A stretch of DNA of 19,324 nt from Diplocarpon mali. Its lineage: Eukaryota > Ascomycota > Leotiomycetes > Helotiales > Drepanopezizaceae. A program made the position numbers and the translations under genes. The stretch lies in contig JAENRP010000488.1 of NCBI GenBank assembly GCA_024741835.1, positions 1 through 19,324 on the forward strand, given 5' to 3'. The notes below the pieces were generated by a model that made no database searches, was not told the origin of the DNA, and saw only the letters and a program-made list of their open reading frames with translations. Positions 1 through 9,906 of this stretch are shown piece by piece; the first letter of the stretch is position 1, and each line of letters opens with the position of its first letter.

Positions 1-1455
1 TAGTAGAAACCTTAATATAAAAATAAGGCGATTCTAAAACTACTATAAGCTATATAAAATCTAGCTTATAGAAAAATATTAAGGGTTTTTAAAATAGCCC
101 CTTTTATCCTAATGGAACTAGAATCGGCCCTATTACTACTATAGATAAGGCTGAACTATAGTGCTAGACGCTACGCACTCCGTTCTTTGAAATTAAGCTT
201 AAAACACCTTATTAGGGTAGAAGTTTAAAAAACAATTCAAATAATTAAAGAAGAGGAAATTATTGCAAATGAAAATTTTTATATAAAATCTTCTTCTTAA
301 ATTGAGAGCTTAGTTAAATCGATATACTTCTTAATCGATTTAGATTTATTAGAGATAATAAGGCACTTTTATTTTGCCCTATAGGAAAAGGAAGTGCCTT
401 ATAATATCGAAATATCTAAACTACTAAAAAAAGAAGAAGTAGTATAATACCTATAGTATTTATAAAATATCTATAGTACTAATAATTTATCGATTTATAC
501 TAATGGCTCTTAAATAGCCGGAGGGAATAGAGTTGGTTATAGCTATGCTTTATATTTATATAAAGACCTATATATTCTAAAATTACTAAAATACTTTAAT
601 AGAGTAAATATTGGAAATTCAGAATTAGTCTATAATAGAGAGCTTGAAGCTATAGCTAAGGCAATCTTAAAAGTAAGCTTAATAGTAAAAGAAGGGGATA
701 TTTTTATAATTTTTTCAAATAATCAAGCGGCTGTTTAGAGATTAAAAACTCCCTTAGATAGCCTAGGATAAAACTATTAAATTACTGCAATTACTACTTC
801 TAAGACTTTAATTAGTAAAGGAGCTAGTATTGCAATTAAGTAGGTACTAGGGCATATTAATATAATTGGAAATGAAGAAGTAGATAAACTAGCTAAATAA
901 GCTACGAAAACTACTCCTTCTTTTAATTATACTTCTTTTGCCTTTTTAGAGGTAAAAATAAGTGAAATTAAAAAGCAGGAAATATCTCTATTTATTTAGA
1001 ATAACCTTGATTCTACTTTTTTAAAAAGTTATAAAACCTAATATTCTTATAGAATTTTAAAACAGATCTTTCTATTTATAGGTACTTTAAGAGAAATTGC
1101 TAGCGCCTTCTTTCAATTGAAACTAGGCTATAGGTATATTAAGTCTTACTTAGAAAGAATAGGTATAACTTAAAACCCCTATTATATTTATAGTAATAGA
1201 GAAACTCTAATCTATTTAATTCTTTCTTATAAAGAGTACTGTAATTAAAGACGTACTCTTATATAGAAAATAAAAGAAGAATATAAGGGATTTAGAGAGC
1301 TATCTTTACCCTTACTATTTAAAATAAAAACTGGAATTAAACACTTCTTAGTATTCTTAAAAGAAATTAAGATTTGTATACGTTAATAGTACTTGGATAA
1401 AGAAATAAGGGCTATTATAGCTCCTGATTTGCAATACTATTCTGATAAAGAATCC
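1..1455 (+). pseudogene. C-terminal part of a Tad1-like LINE ORF2 (end of RT region, RNase H, Cys/His tail), RIP-inactivated
   Basis: One frame, starting at base 1, reads through the whole stretch, broken by about 30 TAA/TAG codons at likely Gln/Trp positions. Residues before the RNase H (SARRYALRSLKLS at about 148-186) fit the RT-RNase H linker of Tad1/I-type non-LTR elements. RNase H runs from about 493 to 900: IYTNGS (catalytic Asp changed to Asn), ELEAIAKAI (Glu kept), FSNNQAAV (Asp changed to Asn), then VLGHINIIGNEEVDKLAK (His and last Asp kept). After it comes the family's C-terminal tail (LKLGYRYIKSYLERIGI, then NPYYIYSNRETLIYLILSYKEY near 1165-1240), where the usual C-x-C...H...C residues are mostly Tyr, as C-to-T mutation would give. 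The 5' part lies outside the window. Two of four catalytic acids are lost, so it is inactive. Identification is strong; the clade name is less sure. Confidence 0.88.
493..900 (+). other. RNase H domain of the LINE
   Basis: Sub-domain of the LINE pseudogene. The order YTNGS, ELEAI, SNNQ, GHINIIGNEEVDKLAK is the type I RNase H signature (D-E-D-H-D). The first and third acidic residues are Asn (AAT), each one G-to-A change from Asp. In-frame stops lie at expected Gln/Trp positions. Confidence 0.85.
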
Positions 1456-1481
1456 TAATAGGTAGTTTAAACTACCTATTA
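1456..1481. repeat. Perfect 26-bp palindrome at the end of the LINE ORF
   Basis: The arms TAATAGGTAGTTT and AAACTACCTATTA are exact reverse complements with no spacer. It lies at the end of the recognisable LINE protein, at the start of the 3' UTR, and contains in-frame stops on the plus strand. It could fold as a hairpin in the LINE 3' RNA. Confidence 0.8.
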
Positions 1482-1685
1482 ATCTCTTTTAAAAACCTTT
1501 CTTTTATTTAAGCGTTATAATTTGTTTTTGTTTTTATTTTCTTTTAAGCGAATTTTGCGCTAAGGAGCCTATTCCCAAATGAATATTGGCAGTTATAGTA
1601 GAAAGGATACTATATATATACAATTAGATACGCTAATAGACTAGCCGTGCTATATAGTTTAGAACTAATAAAGCACGTTAAAAGG
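1482..1685 (+). other. LINE 3' untranslated region
   Basis: AT-rich sequence between the last recognisable LINE codons and the poly(A) run, starting with a T-rich stretch near 1496-1540. No reading frame or repeat is seen. Assigned to the LINE by position only. Confidence 0.6.
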
Positions 1686-1699
1686 AAAAAAAAAAAAAA
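1686..1699 (+). other. LINE poly(A) tail
   Basis: Fourteen consecutive A residues end the plus-strand LINE. Directly after it the minus-strand frame of gene X begins, so this is the 3' junction of a LINE inserted into gene X. The target-site duplication cannot be checked because the LINE 5' end is outside the window. Confidence 0.75.
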
Positions 1700-3529
1700 T
1701 TTCTTCAAATAAGTTATCAACTGCGTAATATCCTTTGAGAATAAGTCTTTTACTATTATTATAACTAATAGATCGTTCTATAGTCTTCTTCCTATGAGCG
1801 CCTTTAATAATAGACCACCTTTCGTTATTTTAAGTATTATATAGAACTTTGCAAATGATTCGCCTATAATACTCCATCTCGCAGTCTAGGGTCGCTTTAT
1901 ATTAATAGCTTCGATCAAAAAGTCCTCTAGGTCCACTCCGTTCTTAAGGGCTTTATTCCCGACAACTTTAGTGTAGTTGTTGCTAACTATAAGGAAGCCG
2001 CCTTTGCCAGGTTCCTATTCCGAATCTAAGTTAATAAATATTCCTTATCTTATAAACACTAAGAATAGGACGGTCTTATTAAAAATATATTCTTTTAAGA
2101 ACGTCCTTTATTTAGTATTTAGTTCTTTTTATTAAGCAGCGCTTTGTACTAAGTTTATCGAAATCCATTAAGCATTCTTAGGTCTAGTTAGTATAAGGAT
2201 TGATAATTCGTAAGACTTCTCTTATATAGCAAATTAGCCGGTCGATTATTTGGCTATTAGAATGATATAATAGTCAATAGTTCTATTATTGGAAGGACTG
2301 ACCTGCGAGCCAGGCCTAGGAGTCAATCTTACAAATCTTGTATTAGTATCAATTCTAGTTGCGACGATTTTCAAGTAGTAGTCAACCCTAATAAACTTTA
2401 TAGGCTTAAGGTACGTTACTAGCTTGTATAAAGAATTATAATAAGTAAGCAAAGCGCTTAGATACAATCTATAGTATATTCTCAAAGTCTATTATATCAA
2501 ACTGTAAGTTATATTATAAAAGAACGCAGATAGAGGAGCTGGCTTCTTATTAGAGACTCGGAAATGATATCTATATATTTCCAGTTCTTCTTATACTAAT
2601 ATCAAAAATGAAGTCTTTGCGCAAGAACTATAACCATATATACATATAGCACTTAGGAAAGCATAACTAAATAGCTTAAGTATATTTAAAAAACCTTTGC
2701 TTTAAAATAATATTAATTTGTTATTAGTTAATATAGCATCGTATTAGGCGGGAGTCCAGGCGATATTATAGAATAATTTCAAAGCTTTAGGCGCTACTTT
2801 AAACTTAGCGAATCCTAATGATATATCTTTCTTAACCTAGCTTGCTATTCTATTGCTAGTGGCCATAATTGCATAATTCCTTAGGTATAGTAAAAACAAC
2901 TTTAGGTTAGGAGCAGTGCAAAATTTGTAGATATTAGACGATATATCTTTATTATTAAGGCCTATTATCGCCAGCCTATAGTACTGCGCGTATTATTGTT
3001 TATAGAGGGCATAGAATTTATCAAAATTAAAGTCCTTAAATATTCCTACCACAAATTTAGAGAGTCTTATTTTCATTTCTAGTATTATTACAATCTTGAA
3101 TCTATCGCTATACTATAGTATTATCTTAATATTAAAGGGAACTTGATAGCATTCTATAGAGACGATAGTCGTACTATCTTCTGACTTTTCTTCGAGAATA
3201 TAGTAGTTACTATTCAATTTCTTATAGTCGATAAAGAACTGCATAATATTATCTATAGAGAATTCGTCTTATTGCAGTTTTATGATTTATTTAACAGCTC
3301 TTACTATTCCTTCTTATGCTAATAAAACTTCTTCCTAACCTTCCTTTCTCAAACGCTTTATTATCGACTTATAGAATTTGAGAATAAACTTTTACAAGTC
3401 CTTAAGGAAGGATTAAATGATATTAGAGATATCTTTCTTAATATTATTAAAAATTTCTAGCACATTAGTAATAGCGCTATTCTCTTCTTCTAGTGAATCT
3501 TCTTCTAAGTCTATATTATTACGTATATT
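1700..3529 (-). pseudogene. Gene X, downstream half: large unrecognised protein, decayed and interrupted
   Basis: A single minus-strand frame runs from 3529 to the LINE junction at 1700 (about 610 codons), interrupted only by TAA/TAG. I do not recognise the family. Visible parts: an acidic start (DLEEDSLEEENSA), a helical Lys-rich part (KFILKFYKSIIKRLRK), a mixed central part (VPFNIKIIL, RFKIVIILEMKIRLSKFVVG, NLKLFLLYLRNYAIMATSN), a hydrophobic piece near 2640-2690 (LFSYAFLSAICIYGYSS), and a late part with EPGKGGFLIVSNNYTKVVG. One copy of the 23-bp palindrome at 2301-2323 is read in frame as LTPRPGSQV. The C-terminus is missing because the LINE is inserted at about 1700. The other half is at 9712-10817, across the copia element. 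The stops indicate RIP, either by leakage from neighbours or because gene X is itself repeated. Confidence 0.6.
2301..2323. repeat. 23-bp palindromic element in gene X
   Basis: Copy reading ACCTGCGAGCC, A, GGCCTAGGAGT. Exactly 23 bp, same orientation as all other copies, right flank CAAT. In the minus-strand gene X frame it encodes TPRPGSQV with no stop. Confidence 0.85.
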
Positions 3530-3721
3530 TATTAAGCTTAAGTGAGTCGGCGCAGTAGGTAAAGGAGGCTTCTAGAGGTCGATAGTCGATATATTAGTAA
3601 GAGTTAAGGAAGGAAGGTTACCCCTTTCTTCCTTATAGCTATATATATATCAATATCCTACTGATTAAGTAGTAGGGTTATATGATAATATATTAAAGTG
3701 ATAGCTATATTACCTATCTTA
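3530..3721 (-). repeat. Copia 3' LTR
   Basis: 192 bp, aligned without gaps to 9520-9711. I count about 18 differences, all C/T or G/A transitions. Read on the minus strand it starts TAAGATAGG and ends AGCTTAATA, i.e. TG...CA ends changed by RIP. This copy is more mutated than the 5' LTR. Confidence 0.9.
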
Positions 3722-3733
3722 ATACCCCTACTT
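3722..3733 (-). other. Possible copia polypurine tract
   Basis: On the minus strand AAGTAGGGGTAT lies directly against the start of the 3' LTR, where plus-strand DNA synthesis is primed. Short and partly degraded, so position is the main support. Confidence 0.45.
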
Positions 3734-3862
3734 AAACCTTACTCCAATTGACCTATAGTTAGGAAAACAACAACTATCCTTTTATGCTAATCCAACTCTT
3801 AAGTATCTTTCTAAATTAAAAATAATCAATTAATAGCAACTTCTATTAAAATCACCAACCCT

Positions 3863-4013
3863 ACTTATAAGGCGGGACCAGGAGTCAAATTCCTAAAAGC
3901 GTTCCTTTATAAGACTACGTAACTTAACTCGCGGTCCAGGCCTAGGAGTCGATTTAAAAAAAACTTTCCTTTATAAGACTATATAACCTGACTTGTAGGG
4001 TAGGCCTAGGAGT
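3863..4013. repeat. Three 23-bp palindromes in tandem, 64-bp period, after the copia stop
   Basis: Copies at 3863-3885, 3927-3949 and 3991-4013. The 41-nt spacers are related to each other (both contain TTTCCTTTATAAGACTA or a close form), so this is a 64-bp tandem repeat with the palindrome as one part. It lies between the copia stop cluster (4025-4030) and the 3' LTR, in apparently untranslated sequence. Its period is not a multiple of three, unlike all arrays inside reading frames. Confidence 0.85.
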
Positions 4014-7000
4014 CGTCCTTAAGCCTACTAAGCCCCTATTGTCTTCTGCAAACCTAGCATATCTTTAAACGCTTTAAACTTTATAACCGTCTTTAATAGC
4101 TTTATAAATCCATCTGCTACTATTCGATCAATTGGGATATAGGTAATTAATAACTTATTCTTTATAATAAGGTCGCAGATAAAGTAGTAGGCAATATCGA
4201 TATATTTCGATCGCTTATATAAGTGTAGATTCTTTATAAGTATAATCGCCTTTATATTATCTACTTAAAGATTAATATAGTTTCTATCTTATCTAATATA
4301 CTTAGCGAAACTTATATCTTTTAAAACTTAAGCGATTTATAATCCTTGCTTATAATTTGATAATATTAATATATATTTAGCCTTAGTGCTTGCAATAGCT
4401 ATTGATTTCTACTTCCTACTTCCTTATAATATAAGTCTACTATATAATACTGCTATACTTTTAGATATACTTTTCCGACCTTTTATATTTACCTAGTCGG
4501 AATCGGTATATACCTTAAGCTTTATACTTATATATTTTATTAGTCTGTATCTTACCTTCTATATGATTATCAATTGAAGGTACCTTCTAAGTCGCTTAAT
4601 TACATTCTTATATCAAATCGTTAGATCCTTTAAGTTCTGATTAAGTTACTTAATAATAAAGGTAATATCTGATCTTATATATATTATAGTATATATAATT
4701 ACTCTAATATCCTATTAGTACTTCTTTAGATCTCCTTTCTACTCATTTTCATTAATAGGCTCTAACTTATTATACTTTGCTTTAATTGAAGTACTCTTTA
4801 GCTTAAAGTTAGGAGTATAAGTAAAGAGTCCTATTTAGTCTAGGATCTTCTTAATATACTGCTCTTAGTCTAACTAGAGTTCTTAAGTAGAATAGTTCCT
4901 TATAACGCAAATGCTAAGGATCTTATAAATTCCTTTTAGATCCTTAGTATTAAAATGTTTTTAAATTATTATAAAGAACCAATCTAATTAAGTAATTGTT
5001 TTCGCAGCTATAGTAATATCGTTAATATATAGTAGCAACTTAATTCTATACTTAATATAAGTAAATAGATAAAGGTTAGCTAGGCTCTAAACGAATCCTA
5101 TTTCTATTAAAGTAGAGCTATATAAAAGGTTCTAATCATAGGCTAATTGTTTAAGCCTATAGATATTGCAGAGTATATAAAGAGAGTAGCCAGCGCGTAT
5201 AGGAATACCATTAGGTTGGGAAAGAAAAATCCGTTCCTTTATAATCGCTTTAGTAAATGCATTTTTAATATTATACTATTTATATTTAAGGTCTTTAGCA
5301 GCTACTATTGCTATAAATATACAAAGGGTATCTATGCGAACTATTAGCGCAAATATATCGAAGTAGTCTTCTCCATACTATTAGGAGAAGCCCTTAGCTA
5401 TAAGCCTTGCCTTATAACGTTTTAAGGTCCTATCTGTATATATCTTAATTATAAAGACCCACTTTATTAAAACTAGGTTCATATCCTTTAGCGTTAGTTC
5501 CTCTATTTATATACTATTTGTAGTAAGAGAACTTATCTCCTCTTAGATTGCCTTACTTTATACTGCTCTATTCTTTAAATTATTAATAGCTTTATTATAT
5601 ATCTTTAGAAGAGAGATTTTTATTATTCCCTTAGCGGCTAAGAACGCATTATCTTTATCAAAGCTCTATTAAAGTTCGAGCTCGTAGATCCTATGCGCTA
5701 TTATAGCCTAGATACGCTTAGACTTGCGTTTATTTAAAGTATCTTCCAGTTCTAAATCTCTATTCCTCTTTAAAGGAGTAGGTTTAGCTATAGGTTCTAT
5801 AGGCTTATTATCTAAGGAACCGCTTTCTAATAGTAGAGGCTTATCGTTACTTATACCTATTTTAAGAATATCCTTTATTATAAGTACTTTAACTAAAGGG
5901 ATAATAATATTAAAGTTATTCTATACTTTAAGTAGTTTATAGACGATAGGAATAGTCTATTCGGCCTTTAGGCGACTAATAGGTCGTTAATTAGTAGGTG
6001 CGCTTAATATGCTTAAGCTAAGAGAGAGGGGTTATTAGTTCGGCTTAATAGTATTACCGTCGACTAGTATACCTTGCGAATCTTTAAGTATATAGAGCTT
6101 TAAGGATAGCTCCCTCTTATTTTGAGATTTATTAAACTCAACTATTAAAGATGTAATTACTTGCTTTAGATCTAGCGTATATACTATCTATTGCTTTATT
6201 ATCTATTTAATATACTTAATAAATATATACTCTTTACTTTAGTCTATTAGCTTCTTGCTCTTTATACCTATAGGCTAGGACTTCAGGCTAATATAAGAGT
6301 AGTAGACGCTTTTAAAGACGCAGATATAGTCTAGGCTTAGTTTCTATTCGAAATATACCTTATATAGTAATATTTAAGTACTATTAACTATTAATCTATT
6401 ACTTATTCTATTTCGCAAGTATATATCTGCCTTAACCGCAAAGTCCTAGAATTCTAATAGAAGGTCAGTATCTTATAATAGAGCGCAATAGTTAATCTCT
6501 ACTTACTAAATGCTTCGCTTAGTAATACTATTTTAATAGGAACCTTTATATATTATAATTAGTTTATAACAAACTCCTTATTTTACTTATTTATTAAGCT
6601 TTACCTTAATCTCTAATATATTATTAGACCTAATAACTATTAGCTTTAACTAAGTCCAGCATTCCTTTATCACTTTTTAAGTTTCTAGCTTTTTTATAAG
6701 CTTAGATTTAGTTCTAGCGCAAATAGTCCATATCTACTAAATAGAGTTATCTACTATTTAAAAAACCAATTATTTCCTTTAATTAAGGTTATAAATAGTC
6801 TAGTAATATTAATAGATATTAGTGCTAGTATTAAATCTTTCTATAAATTAAGCTTAGTTTGCGTTTGATTTTAAAGTTTTATTAACTTACAAATTCGGTA
6901 TACTAAGCGATCCTTTAGTACTTAGATCTTCTATTTTAGGGTTAAGACCTTATATAAGCCCTTTAATTTCTTTAGCTTTAAATATGTAAATCTTCTATAT

Positions 7001-7123
7001 ATTAGCTAATACCTTAATAGGCTTTTAGCTTCTAATAGCTTTAATAGCCTATTATTAGTTAATACTTTATTATTAATAGCTAAAAAGGACTAGTGATAGC
7101 AGTTTAAGGTTTTGCTATTTTCC

Positions 7124-7593
7124 AATTGTAAGCCTAGCTTTAGAGTCATTTTTAATAAAACCGCGAGATCTACTCGCAGTCTTAGCTTAAGAGTCGATTT
7201 CCCAGAAATAGCGAGATCTACTTGCAGTCCTAGCTTAAGAGTCGTTTTTAATAAATTCGCAAATTTTACTCGCAGTCCTAGCCTAAGAGTTATTTTTATA
7301 AATTTCACTCGCAATCCTAACTTAAGAGTTATTATTAGTAAATCTATAGAATTTACTCGCAGTCTTAGCCTAGGAGTCATTTCTATTAAATTCACTTATA
7401 ATCCTAGTTTAAGAGTCATCTTTAAAGATATATTGCATTCTACTTATAGTCCTAGCTTAAGAGTCATTTTTACGAATTTCACTTATAATCCTAATTTAAA
7501 AGTCTATCCATTCTCCTTATCCTTACTTAATTATATTAAGGCAAAGAGTGCACTTTCCTTAAAGGAATCCACTTATAAGTCTAGCTTAAGAGT
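7124..7593. repeat. Array of ten 23-bp palindromes inside the copia ORF
   Basis: Copies start at 7124, 7172, 7220, 7268, 7307, 7355, 7394, 7442, 7481 and 7571; each is 23 bp. Steps are 48, 48, 48, 39, 48, 39, 48, 39 and 90 bp, all multiples of three, leaving spacers of 25, 25, 25, 16, 25, 16, 25, 16 and 67 nt. On the minus strand the copia frame passes through all ten in the same phase, giving repeats such as TLKLGLRVKFIKI and TLKLRLRVDLAVLLKM. The 25-nt spacers resemble each other in part (TTTTTAATAAA recurs), so the array grew partly by duplication of larger units. It sits between protease and the GAG-pre-integrase domain. The plus-strand open frame over it is only the antisense reading of the same repeats. 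Confidence 0.9.
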
Positions 7594-8229
7594 CAATTTC
7601 TATAATATTACCTTTAAGATAATATAAAGTCTATCTTTAATTTTAGCTTTAAAGATCACTTTATAATTATTATTTATAAATTATATAAATTGATTATTAA
7701 AAACTCTTATATAATTCAACTTTATATAGATCTTATAGTTAAATAAAAGATTAATACTTAAGGTAGGTATAAAGAGAACATTTTATAAAAGAAAAGAAAC
7801 GCTAGTAATATTCATCTCTACTATACCTATTTAGTCTATATACAACCTTCTACTACTAACCTTAATAAAGCGCCTTTTTATTTTAATAAGCAGGCCTTTA
7901 AATAGGTAGGGTTTATTAATTATATATACTATATAACTAGTATTACTATACTAATCGGATTCAAAGATCTTATAAAGATCGGCTTTTAAGATATAAGCAT
8001 CTTTATTATAATTATCATTTGAATTATCAAAAGTAGATTTAAGTTTAAATAACCTATTATTATTATTAGAAGTATCTGCTAAAGTTTTAATTAAATAGCC
8101 TTTTCCTTTGCCTTTCCTTAATAGTTGCAGCCTTTAATAGGATAAGGGCAGTTTACTTCTTAACTTCTGCTTCGATTGCTTTTTAATATTAAAGCTAGCA
8201 ACTATATTAATTAATTGCCTTCTAACTTT

Positions 8230-8268
8230 ACAATTAGTAATATTATAAGTACTATTATAGAAGTAGCA
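8230..8268 (-). other. Copia Gag zinc knuckle (degraded)
   Basis: Reads CYFYNSTYNITNC. With Tyr for Cys and Tyr for His this fits a CCHC knuckle, although the spacing before the His would be three rather than four residues. It marks the nucleocapsid end of Gag. Confidence 0.55.
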
Positions 8269-9120
8269 TCCCCGATAAGCTCAAGGGCTCGTCCTACGCT
8301 CCTTCCTCTTTTTAAGCTTATTATTGCCTTATAATATAGCATTTACCAATTCAAAGCGTCCTTTAAGGTCTTACTTAATAGTTTAAAAGAGGTTGATCTT
8401 CTTATAGATCTTAAGGTTAGGTTAAATAAGAAGAGATTATTTCGCAATAGTAAACTTAAAAGGAAGGCTATTAAGTAGGAAACTAAAAAGCTAAGTTTCC
8501 TTAAAAATCATAGCTATCTTAAGATCTATAGCTCTTACTTTCCTTCTCGCTTTATATAGTATAAATTAAGTAAAGTTTATATTTATATTTATATCCTTAC
8601 TATCTTTATCTTTTCTATATTAAAATAAAGTGATCTACTATAGTAGATATTAAGTATTAAGGGCAATTGTTTAAAAGTATTTTACCTTTAAAGTATCCTA
8701 TCTTATCTTTATATTATTATAAATTTAAATAAAATCTTAATCTTTATTGCTTAAACCTCTATTAATCTTAAGCTTATATTTAGCTAAAGCTAGCCTATAC
8801 TCCTTCTCCTTTTTTATATTTAAAATCTGCCTTTAGGATTCTTAATTATTATCTACTAAAGCTCTTAAGCTAAGCTTATTTAATATATCTGGCAAATCCT
8901 TAGTAGTTATATTAGCTATTAAAGTAGAAGTAAATAAATCGGTAAAGGGAGTATAGGAGGCTATTCTCGCGTATTTAATAAGTGTCTTTTAAATCGCTAT
9001 TTCAATGCCTTTGCTTTTAAAGTAAAGCTCTAAATCGTCGAACTATTATTGCCAGTTCTTTCGAGAGAGTTAGAGGTCTCTAAGTCTAGTGTTTCGATCG
9101 GAATCGGAAGCTATTGCCAT

Positions 9121-9503
9121 TTCGAATAGAATTGTATTAAAATCAAATAAATTAAATAGCTAAAGGCATTCCTCCTATCGAAAAGTCGAAATGATTAAAT
9201 AATAGGTATTATAAAAGTATTAAATAGGGAGGAAGTCCTCTTATCGAAAAGGGTTTTTAGGCTATAACGCAGGGAATCACACCTCTTATAAAATATAGTA
9301 AAGCAAGGAATCATACCTCTTGCAGTACCAAAGGGGTTATAAAGCAAGGAATCACACCTTTTGCAATATAGGTTAGCTAAATAGGGAATCACACCTCCTA
9401 TTCGCCGATTGCTTACCTCTTACTATAAGTCTTATTCAACTTCCTACTAATAGTTATAGCGCAAGTGCTTTTTAAGGGAAGTTAATAATCTATTATCAGT
9501 TTA
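9121..9503 (-). other. Copia leader (5' UTR)
   Basis: About 380 bases between the primer-binding site and the Gag ATG. It contains four hairpin repeats (9269-9401) and a 15-nt direct repeat (CCTCCTATCGAAAAG at 9171, CCTCTTATCGAAAAG at 9237). The short minus-strand open frame 9195-9392 is made of these repeats and I do not regard it as a gene. Confidence 0.7.
9269..9401. repeat. Four hairpin repeats with constant loop and changing stems in the copia leader
   Basis: Each unit is a 5-nt arm, the 11-nt block GAATCAYACCT, and a complementary 5-nt arm. Loops lie at 9274-9284, 9308-9318, 9349-9359 and 9386-9396. Arms are GCAGG/CTTAT (CCTGC before RIP transitions), GCAAG/CTTGC, GCAAG/TTTGC and ATAGG/CCTAT. 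The last stem may extend, since TAAATAGG faces CCTATTCG with two RIP-type changes. The loop stays constant while both arms change together, suggesting selection for RNA structure in the leader. Confidence 0.7.
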
Positions 9504-9519
9504 GCTAAGGCTTATAACC
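9504..9519 (-). other. Copia primer-binding site (half-tRNA type)
   Basis: Directly after the 5' LTR the minus strand reads GGTTATAAGCCTTAGC. Allowing G-to-A changes, this fits GGTTATGRGCCC, the complement of the anticodon stem-loop of initiator tRNA-Met. Drosophila copia uses the same kind of internal half-tRNA primer (PBS GGTTATGGGCCC). Confidence 0.65.
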
Positions 9520-9711
9520 TATCAAGCTTAAGTGAGTCGGCGCAGTAGGTAAAGGAGGCTTCTAAAGGTCGATAGTCAATATATTAGTAAGAGTTAAGGA
9601 AGGAAGGTTACCCCTTTCTTCCCTACAGCTATATACGTATCAATATCCTACTAACTAAGCAGTAGGGTCATATGATAATATATCGGAGTAATAGCTGTAT
9701 CACCTATCTCA
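9520..9711 (-). repeat. Copia 5' LTR
   Basis: 192 bp. On the minus strand it starts TGAGATAGGTG and ends AAGCTTGATA, where the final TA stands for CA. It is the less mutated of the two LTRs and is followed directly by the primer-binding site. Confidence 0.9.
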
Positions 9712-9720
9712 AAAATATTA

Positions 9721-9743
9721 ACCTATAGGCCAGGCCTACAAGT
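9721..9743. repeat. 23-bp palindromic element in gene X, next to the copia insertion
   Basis: ACCTATAGGCC, A, GGCCTACAAGT; right flank CAATTT. In frame on the minus strand (TCRPGL*V, the stop coming from CGA or CAG). The copia 5' LTR lies only nine bases away. Confidence 0.85.
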
Positions 9744-9906
9744 CAATTTCTTTACCACCGATGTTTAAGGTATTCTAAGCTTTTCTAAGGATAGTGACTC
9801 AAATTCGTTTAAGTTAAAGGATTAGTAGTCGAGCAGGTCAGCTGCTTAAGTTCCAGGTGTTATAAAAACCTCTGGCTTAAGGACATCTTCCTTAAGTGCT
9901 GATTCC

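Larger units (their letters stand above)
4028..9120 (-). pseudogene. Copia gag-pol polyprotein, RIP-inactivated
   Basis: The start ATG (9120-9118) gives MAIASDSDRNTRLRDL, a normal copia Gag start. A CCHC-like zinc knuckle lies near 8230-8268 (one Cys now Tyr). Protease is near 7730-7930 (VYIINKPYLF, then VLFIPTLSINLLF). The GAG-pre-integrase region is near 6950-7120. Integrase follows (RSNN near 6620-6631, Asp to Asn), with its C-terminal part to about 6000. Reverse transcriptase is near 4900-5470 (YKARLIAKGFS, NIKNAFTKA with Asp to Asn, LLLYINDI at about 5015-5035 with Asp to Asn). RNase H is near 4180-4560 (VYTDSD, then RSKYIDIAYYFICDL). TAG stops at 4030-4025 follow the normal end. Gag, protease and the array share one frame; RT is in another, so an indel lies between integrase and RT. 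An array of 23-bp palindromes is inserted between protease and GAG-pre-integrase. Confidence 0.9.
3530..9711 (-). mobile_element. Complete Ty1/copia LTR retrotransposon, RIP-inactivated
   Basis: Two 192-bp LTRs (3530-3721 and 9520-9711) flank a minus-strand gag-pol in copia order: Gag, protease, integrase, reverse transcriptase, RNase H. A primer-binding site lies against the 5' LTR and a purine tract against the 3' LTR. The element splits gene X. The flanks (3525-3529 ATATT; 9712-9716 AAAAT) are not an exact duplication, but removing 5 nt restores the gene X frame, as a 5-bp copia target duplication would. Total length is 6182 bp. Confidence 0.92.

Noticed and set aside
5147..5942. Two short plus-strand open frames (5147-5347 and 5724-5942)
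   Set aside because: The first is antisense to well-recognised copia RT and the second lies antisense within copia pol. Neither shows a motif.
7124..7593. A true CRISPR array
   Set aside because: Context is a eukaryotic retrotransposon ORF, no cas genes are present, spacers of 16-25 nt partly resemble each other, and spacing follows codon multiples.
7112..7627. 171-codon plus-strand open frame with repeated SPSLRVIF-like units
   Set aside because: It is the antisense of the copia reading frame across the palindrome array. A near-palindrome translates to similar peptides on both strands. The minus frame continues into protease and integrase; the plus frame connects to nothing.
9195..9392. 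65-codon minus-strand open frame with RCDSL repeats
   Set aside because: It lies in the copia leader and is made of the hairpin repeats; spacing (34, 41, 37) is not codon-based.
3525..9716. Exact target-site duplication for the copia element
   Set aside because: Flanks ATATT and AAAAT differ at two non-transition positions; ATATT recurs three bases further out at 9715-9719, but moving the LTR end there is not supported by the LTR alignment.
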